A DNA stretch of 64,000 nucleotides from JACCWM01 sp040393065 (GTDB lineage Bacteria > Myxococcota_A > Bradymonadia > Bradymonadales > Bradymonadaceae), in contig JBEBUW010000014.1 of NCBI GenBank assembly GCA_040393065.1, forward strand, positions 1 through 64,000. The letters run 5' to 3'. A program made the position numbers and the translations under genes. Shown one piece after another: positions 60,577 to 64,000 of this stretch. A model generated the notes under the pieces. That model searched no databases, was not told where the DNA came from, and worked only from the letters and a program-made list of their open reading frames with translations. The stretch's first letter is position 1, and each line of letters begins with the position of its first letter.

Positions 60577-62928
60577 ATGAAACATTACGACGCCATATTG
60601 CACGTGCGCGGCGAATCGAAATACGTCGATGACGTAATGCCTCCGACGGGTATGCTGCATTCTGCTATCTATAGTTCTCCGGTTGCGCACGCGAAGATTC
60701 TGAGCGTGGACATCAGCGAGGCGCTGGCGAGCGAGGGCGTGGTGGCGGTTTTTACCGGGGGCGATGTTCCGGGTGAAAACCAGGTCGGTAGTGTCATCAA
60801 AGATCAGCCGCTTTTGGCGGATGAGGTTGTGAAGTATCAGGGCGAGCCGGTGGCGCTGGTTGTTGCGGAGAGTTTTGAGCAGGCGCTGGCGGCCGCGGCG
60901 AAAGTTCGGATGGAGTACGAGGAGCTTGAGGTCGTGGTCGATCCGCGTGTGGCTTTTGAGCGCGGGGACATCATCGGCGTGACGCGCACGTTTGAGATGG
61001 GCGATCTGGACGGGGCCTGGCGTGATTGTCACGTGGTCGTGGCGGGTCGCTCGGACGTGGCGGGGCAAGAGCATTTGTATCTGGAAACGCAGCGTGCGCG
61101 TGCGGTTCCCGGCGAGGGCGGCAAGATTGTGTTGTATTCATCGACGCAGGGGCCGTATGCGGTGCAGTCGACGGTAGCGCGGATTCTGGGCGTGCCGGAG
61201 CATCAGGTCGAAGTCGATGTGCGGCGCCTGGGCGGCGGCTTTGGTGGCAAGGAAGACCAGGCCACGGCGTGGGCATGTATGGCGGCGCTGGCGAGTTGGA
61301 AGTTGCAGCGGCCGGTGGAGCTTGTGCTCAACCGCATCGACGATATGAAGATGACCGGAAAGCGGCATCCGTACTCGGCGGATTATAAAATTGGCGCTGA
61401 TAAGGACGGCCGGATTCTGGCGTACGAGGTGCAGCATTATCAGAACGCGGGCGCGTCGTGCGATTTGTCGCTGGCGGTGCTTGAGCGGACGCTGTTTCAC
61501 TCGACGAATGCGTATCGGATTCCGAATGTGCGTGCGGTTGCGACGTCGTGTCGTACGAACTTGCCACCGAATACTGCGTTCCGTGGTTTTGGTGGTCCGC
61601 AGGGCATGTTTGCGATCGAGAGTGCGATTGCGGAGCTTGCGGAAGCGCTGGGCATGACGCGTGAGGAAATTCAGTACATCAACCTGATTCGTGAAGGGGA
61701 TGTGTTCCCGTACGGTCAAAAGGTTGAAAATTCGCAGGCGCTCCGGACGTGGGAGGAGGCGGTGAACGCCTTTGATTACGTGGCGATGCGCAAGGCGGTG
61801 GACGAGCACAATGCGACGCATCGGGCGACCAAAAAAGGGCTGGCGATTATGCCGGTTTGCTTTGGGATTTCGTTTACGGCGACGTTCTTTAATCAGGCTT
61901 CGGCGCTGCTGCACATTTATACGGACGGCAGCGTGGGAATTACGACGGGCGGTATTGAGATGGGTCAGGGTTTCAATACCAAGATCATCAATATCGCGGC
62001 CAGCCAGCTCGGGATTTCGGACAAGCGGATTCATATCGAGAGCACGAATACGACGCGCGTTGCGAATATGTCGCCGTCGGCAGCCAGTGCGACGACGGAT
62101 CTGAACGGCGGCGCAACGATTCTGGCCGTCAAAGAAGTGCTGGGGCGTTTTCGGAAGTTGGTGTCGCAGGAACTCAATATCCAGGATCTTGAGCAGATTA
62201 CGATCGTCGACGAGCAGGTTTTGTATCGCGGCGAACCGACGGGAATCGACTGGGAAGCGCTGGTTAAAAAGGCGTATTTTGCGCGTGTGGCGCTGTCGGC
62301 CCATGCGTTTTATGCGACGCCTAACGTCTGGTTTGATAAGGCGAAAGAAAAAGGGCGGCCGTTTGCGTATCACACCTACGGCACGGCGATTGTGCAGGTG
62401 ACGGTGGATTGTCTGCGGGGCGATTACGAGTTTGATACGGTGCGGCTCGTGCACGATCTGGGCCGGCCGATCAACGAGCTTGTGGATCTTGGCCAGATCG
62501 AAGGTGGCCTGGCCCAGGGCCTTGGTTGGATGACGCTCGAAGAACTCGCCTACAACGAAGACGGGCGGCTGACGTCGAACGCGCTTTCGACCTACAAAGC
62601 GCCGGACGGGTTCTATATGCCGGACGACCTGCAGATTCGGTTTCTGGAGGATAGCGATAACGAGCCGGGGCCGCTTGGTTCCAAGGCGGTCGGTGAGCCG
62701 CCGCTGATGTATGGAATCGGTGCGTTTTTTGCGATTCGTGATGCGATTCGGGCGTTTAACGGGCAGCGCGAGGTTCCGTTTGATGCGCCGATGACGCCGG
62801 AAAAGACGCTGCGTAACCTGCATGGTGAGCGGCTGCTGGAAATTCAGGCCAGAACGCAGGCGAAAGCGCATGTGAAAGATGCGCTGGCTGCCGCGCGACG
62901 GGCTACGTCTTCGGTTTCTGGAGAGTAA
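60577..62928 (+). CDS. xdhB: Xanthine dehydrogenase-family molybdopterin-binding subunit
   Basis: 783-aa large subunit of the molybdenum hydroxylase. Start at the ATG at 60577; a TTG six codons upstream is less likely. The molybdopterin-binding domain shows RLGGGFGGKE (near 220), the FRGFGGPQG loop and the active-site Glu region in GSKAVGEPPL (near 711). Substrate-channel residues cannot be read confidently, so xanthine is a guess from the gene set. Followed 4 bp later by xdhC. Confidence 0.93.
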   Translation: MKHYDAILHVRGESKYVDDVMPPTGMLHSAIYSSPVAHAKILSVDISEALASEGVVAVFTGGDVPGENQVGSVIKDQPLLADEVVKYQGEPVALVVAESFEQALAAAAKVRMEYEELEVVVDPRVAFERGDIIGVTRTFEMGDLDGAWRDCHVVVAGRSDVAGQEHLYLETQRARAVPGEGGKIVLYSSTQGPYAVQSTVARILGVPEHQVEVDVRRLGGGFGGKEDQATAWACMAALASWKLQRPVELVLNRIDDMKMTGKRHPYSADYKIGADKDGRILAYEVQHYQNAGASCDLSLAVLERTLFHSTNAYRIPNVRAVATSCRTNLPPNTAFRGFGGPQGMFAIESAIAELAEALGMTREEIQYINLIREGDVFPYGQKVENSQALRTWEEAVNAFDYVAMRKAVDEHNATHRATKKGLAIMPVCFGISFTATFFNQASALLHIYTDGSVGITTGGIEMGQGFNTKIINIAASQLGISDKRIHIESTNTTRVANMSPSAASATTDLNGGATILAVKEVLGRFRKLVSQELNIQDLEQITIVDEQVLYRGEPTGIDWEALVKKAYFARVALSAHAFYATPNVWFDKAKEKGRPFAYHTYGTAIVQVTVDCLRGDYEFDTVRLVHDLGRPINELVDLGQIEGGLAQGLGWMTLEELAYNEDGRLTSNALSTYKAPDGFYMPDDLQIRFLEDSDNEPGPLGSKAVGEPPLMYGIGAFFAIRDAIRAFNGQREVPFDAPMTPEKTLRNLHGERLLEIQARTQAKAHVKDALAAARRATSSVSGE

Positions 62929-62932
62929 AAGG

Positions 62933-63955
62933 GTGTCACTGACATTTTGGTCGTACGTCGACGCCGCGCTGGGGCGCGGCGAGGATGTTTTTGTGGCGTT
63001 GGTTGCCGATAATACGCGGCGCTCGCCGGGGACGCGCGGTGCGAAGCTGTGTATTCGCGCGAATGGTGAAACCTTCGGGACAATTGGTGGCGGGGGCATG
63101 GAGCTGAATATCATTCGGCGCGCTGTGGAGGTGCTGAATGCTGTTCCGGGCAATGAGGGGCAGGAAGGGTTTGTGCCCGAAGTGCAGCGGCTTTTTCATC
63201 GGCAGGGCGGTCAGGGCGAAAAGTCCGGGCTGATCTGCGCGGGCAATCAAACCAATGTGTATCTGGTGCTGCGTGCTCAAGACGGTGAAACCGTGGCGGA
63301 AATTGCGCGGCGCGCGTCGAATGATGTGCCGGGCGTAGTTCGGATTTCGCCGGCGGGTTTGCAGCTTGTGGACGAGGAAATTACTGCGGAAAGTCTGGAA
63401 AACTGGGCGCCGATTCGTTTTGAGAGCGATCTGGCGGAGGGTGAGTCCAGGGCGCGGACGTGGCAGTACGACGAGCAAATTCAGAATTGGAAGCGGGTTG
63501 CGATTTTTGGGGGCGGTCACTGCGGTCTGGCGCTGTCGCGGACGATGGCACAGCTCGGGTACGTGGTGACGGTTTTTGATACGCGGCCGGATGTTGCAAC
63601 GTTTCGAGACAATGAATACGCGACGTATCGAGTTGTGGTCGACGATCTGGCGGACGGCGGTGCGCAGATAACGCAGCCACACCTGACGTACGTGGTCGTG
63701 ATGACGACGAATCTGGATGGGGATGTGCGCAGTCTGTTGGGCGTTCTGGATGGGCCGTATCCGTATATCGGGTTGATGGGCGCGCCGGCGAAGTTGGTGC
63801 GGATTCAGCATGAACTGACGGAGGCCGGGTTTTCGCCGCAGGCTTTTGAGCGTGTGCGGGCGCCGATTGGATTGCCGATGGCGAGTGATACGCCGGAAGA
63901 AATTGCGATCAGTGTGGCGGCTGAGATTTTGCAGGAGCGGGGGCGGCGGTCTTGA
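62933..63955 (+). CDS. xdhC: XdhC/CoxI-family molybdenum cofactor insertion chaperone
   Basis: 340-aa chaperone that inserts sulfurated molybdenum cofactor into the XdhB subunit. The N-terminal XdhC domain (about 10-100: RRSPGTRGAKL and GTIGGGGMELNI) precedes a Rossmann-like C-terminal domain with FGGGHCGLALSRTMAQLGY (about 190-210) and GAPAKLVRI. GTG start at 62933, GGAG nine bases before, 4 bp after xdhB. The next gene lies outside the window. Confidence 0.92.
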   Translation: MSLTFWSYVDAALGRGEDVFVALVADNTRRSPGTRGAKLCIRANGETFGTIGGGGMELNIIRRAVEVLNAVPGNEGQEGFVPEVQRLFHRQGGQGEKSGLICAGNQTNVYLVLRAQDGETVAEIARRASNDVPGVVRISPAGLQLVDEEITAESLENWAPIRFESDLAEGESRARTWQYDEQIQNWKRVAIFGGGHCGLALSRTMAQLGYVVTVFDTRPDVATFRDNEYATYRVVVDDLADGGAQITQPHLTYVVVMTTNLDGDVRSLLGVLDGPYPYIGLMGAPAKLVRIQHELTEAGFSPQAFERVRAPIGLPMASDTPEEIAISVAAEILQERGRRS

Positions 63956-64000
63956 TTCGATGATAGCGTGTGGGGTGGGGTTGGTGGGAGAGAAATGCAA

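Noticed and set aside
61138..63153. 671-codon minus-strand open frame over xdhB
   Set aside because: Antisense to a conserved gene; Arg/His-rich translation typical of a complementary-strand artefact.

Overview
This 64 kb window is chromosomal DNA from a moderately GC-rich, diderm, free-living-type bacterium. The gene set suggests a member of the former Deltaproteobacteria, probably the Bradymonadales/Myxococcota neighbourhood. That placement is inference. It rests on many lipoproteins with low-complexity linkers, a MopuP-type metal-binding lipoprotein, FHA domains attached to a Tad/CpaF machine, a kinase-like FHA-era signalling protein and HEAT-repeat fusions. No insertion sequence, prophage, rRNA or CRISPR array was found. 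Coding is dense on both strands, and many genes start with GTG or TTG.

Layout. 0-3.2 kb: a MepA-type endopeptidase fused to HEAT repeats and an SDR epimerase. 3.5-14.5 kb: a Tad/Flp-type secretion cluster in the order cpaB, cpaC secretin, FHA-cpaF ATPase, tadB, tadC, an FHA protein with Gly/Gln repeats, a TPR lipoprotein, a short protein with a type IVb prepilin motif, and a GT-C-like membrane protein. 14.5-20.6 kb (minus strand): a tightly overlapping cytochrome c maturation operon, ccmE-ccmF-CcmI-like-(434 aa unknown)-ccmA-ccmB. ccmC and a ccmD-like gene lie apart at 25.6-26.6 kb. Between the two are a lipoprotein, a pseudokinase and a second, orphan CpaF ATPase. 26.7-38.8 kb: acyltransferase-like protein, second SDR, argS, several membrane proteins and lipoproteins, an alpha/beta hydrolase, an outer-membrane barrel candidate and a zinc-ribbon membrane protein. 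38.9-51.4 kb: phosphohexomutase, response regulator, CAP-domain lipoprotein, ABC exporter, MopuP lipoprotein, one unusual tRNA, Sua5 and a HAD phosphatase. 51.7-64 kb: bL31 type B, a HARE-HTH/Mrr-like protein next to lipB, murA, an HD hydrolase, a 42-bp minisatellite, and an xdhABC xanthine-dehydrogenase-type operon reaching the window end.

The most notable points are these. (1) CcmE carries Cys-x3-Tyr instead of the heme-binding His motif, and no CcmH or CcmG is present, so this looks like the rarer CcmH-less maturation route. (2) MurA has Asp in place of the fosfomycin-target Cys. (3) A cryptic Flp-like prepilin with a second C-terminal membrane segment may be the pilin of a Tad system wired to FHA domains. 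(4) A two-HARE-HTH protein with RG-rich linkers has a Mrr-like domain that lacks the catalytic Lys. (5) A 74-nt tRNA with a UAA anticodon lacks the long variable arm expected of tRNA-Leu. (6) Several intergenic tandem repeats have periods of 42-43 bp and 102 bp. The cooperation of the Tad, FHA and pseudokinase genes is inferred from domain content and proximity only.
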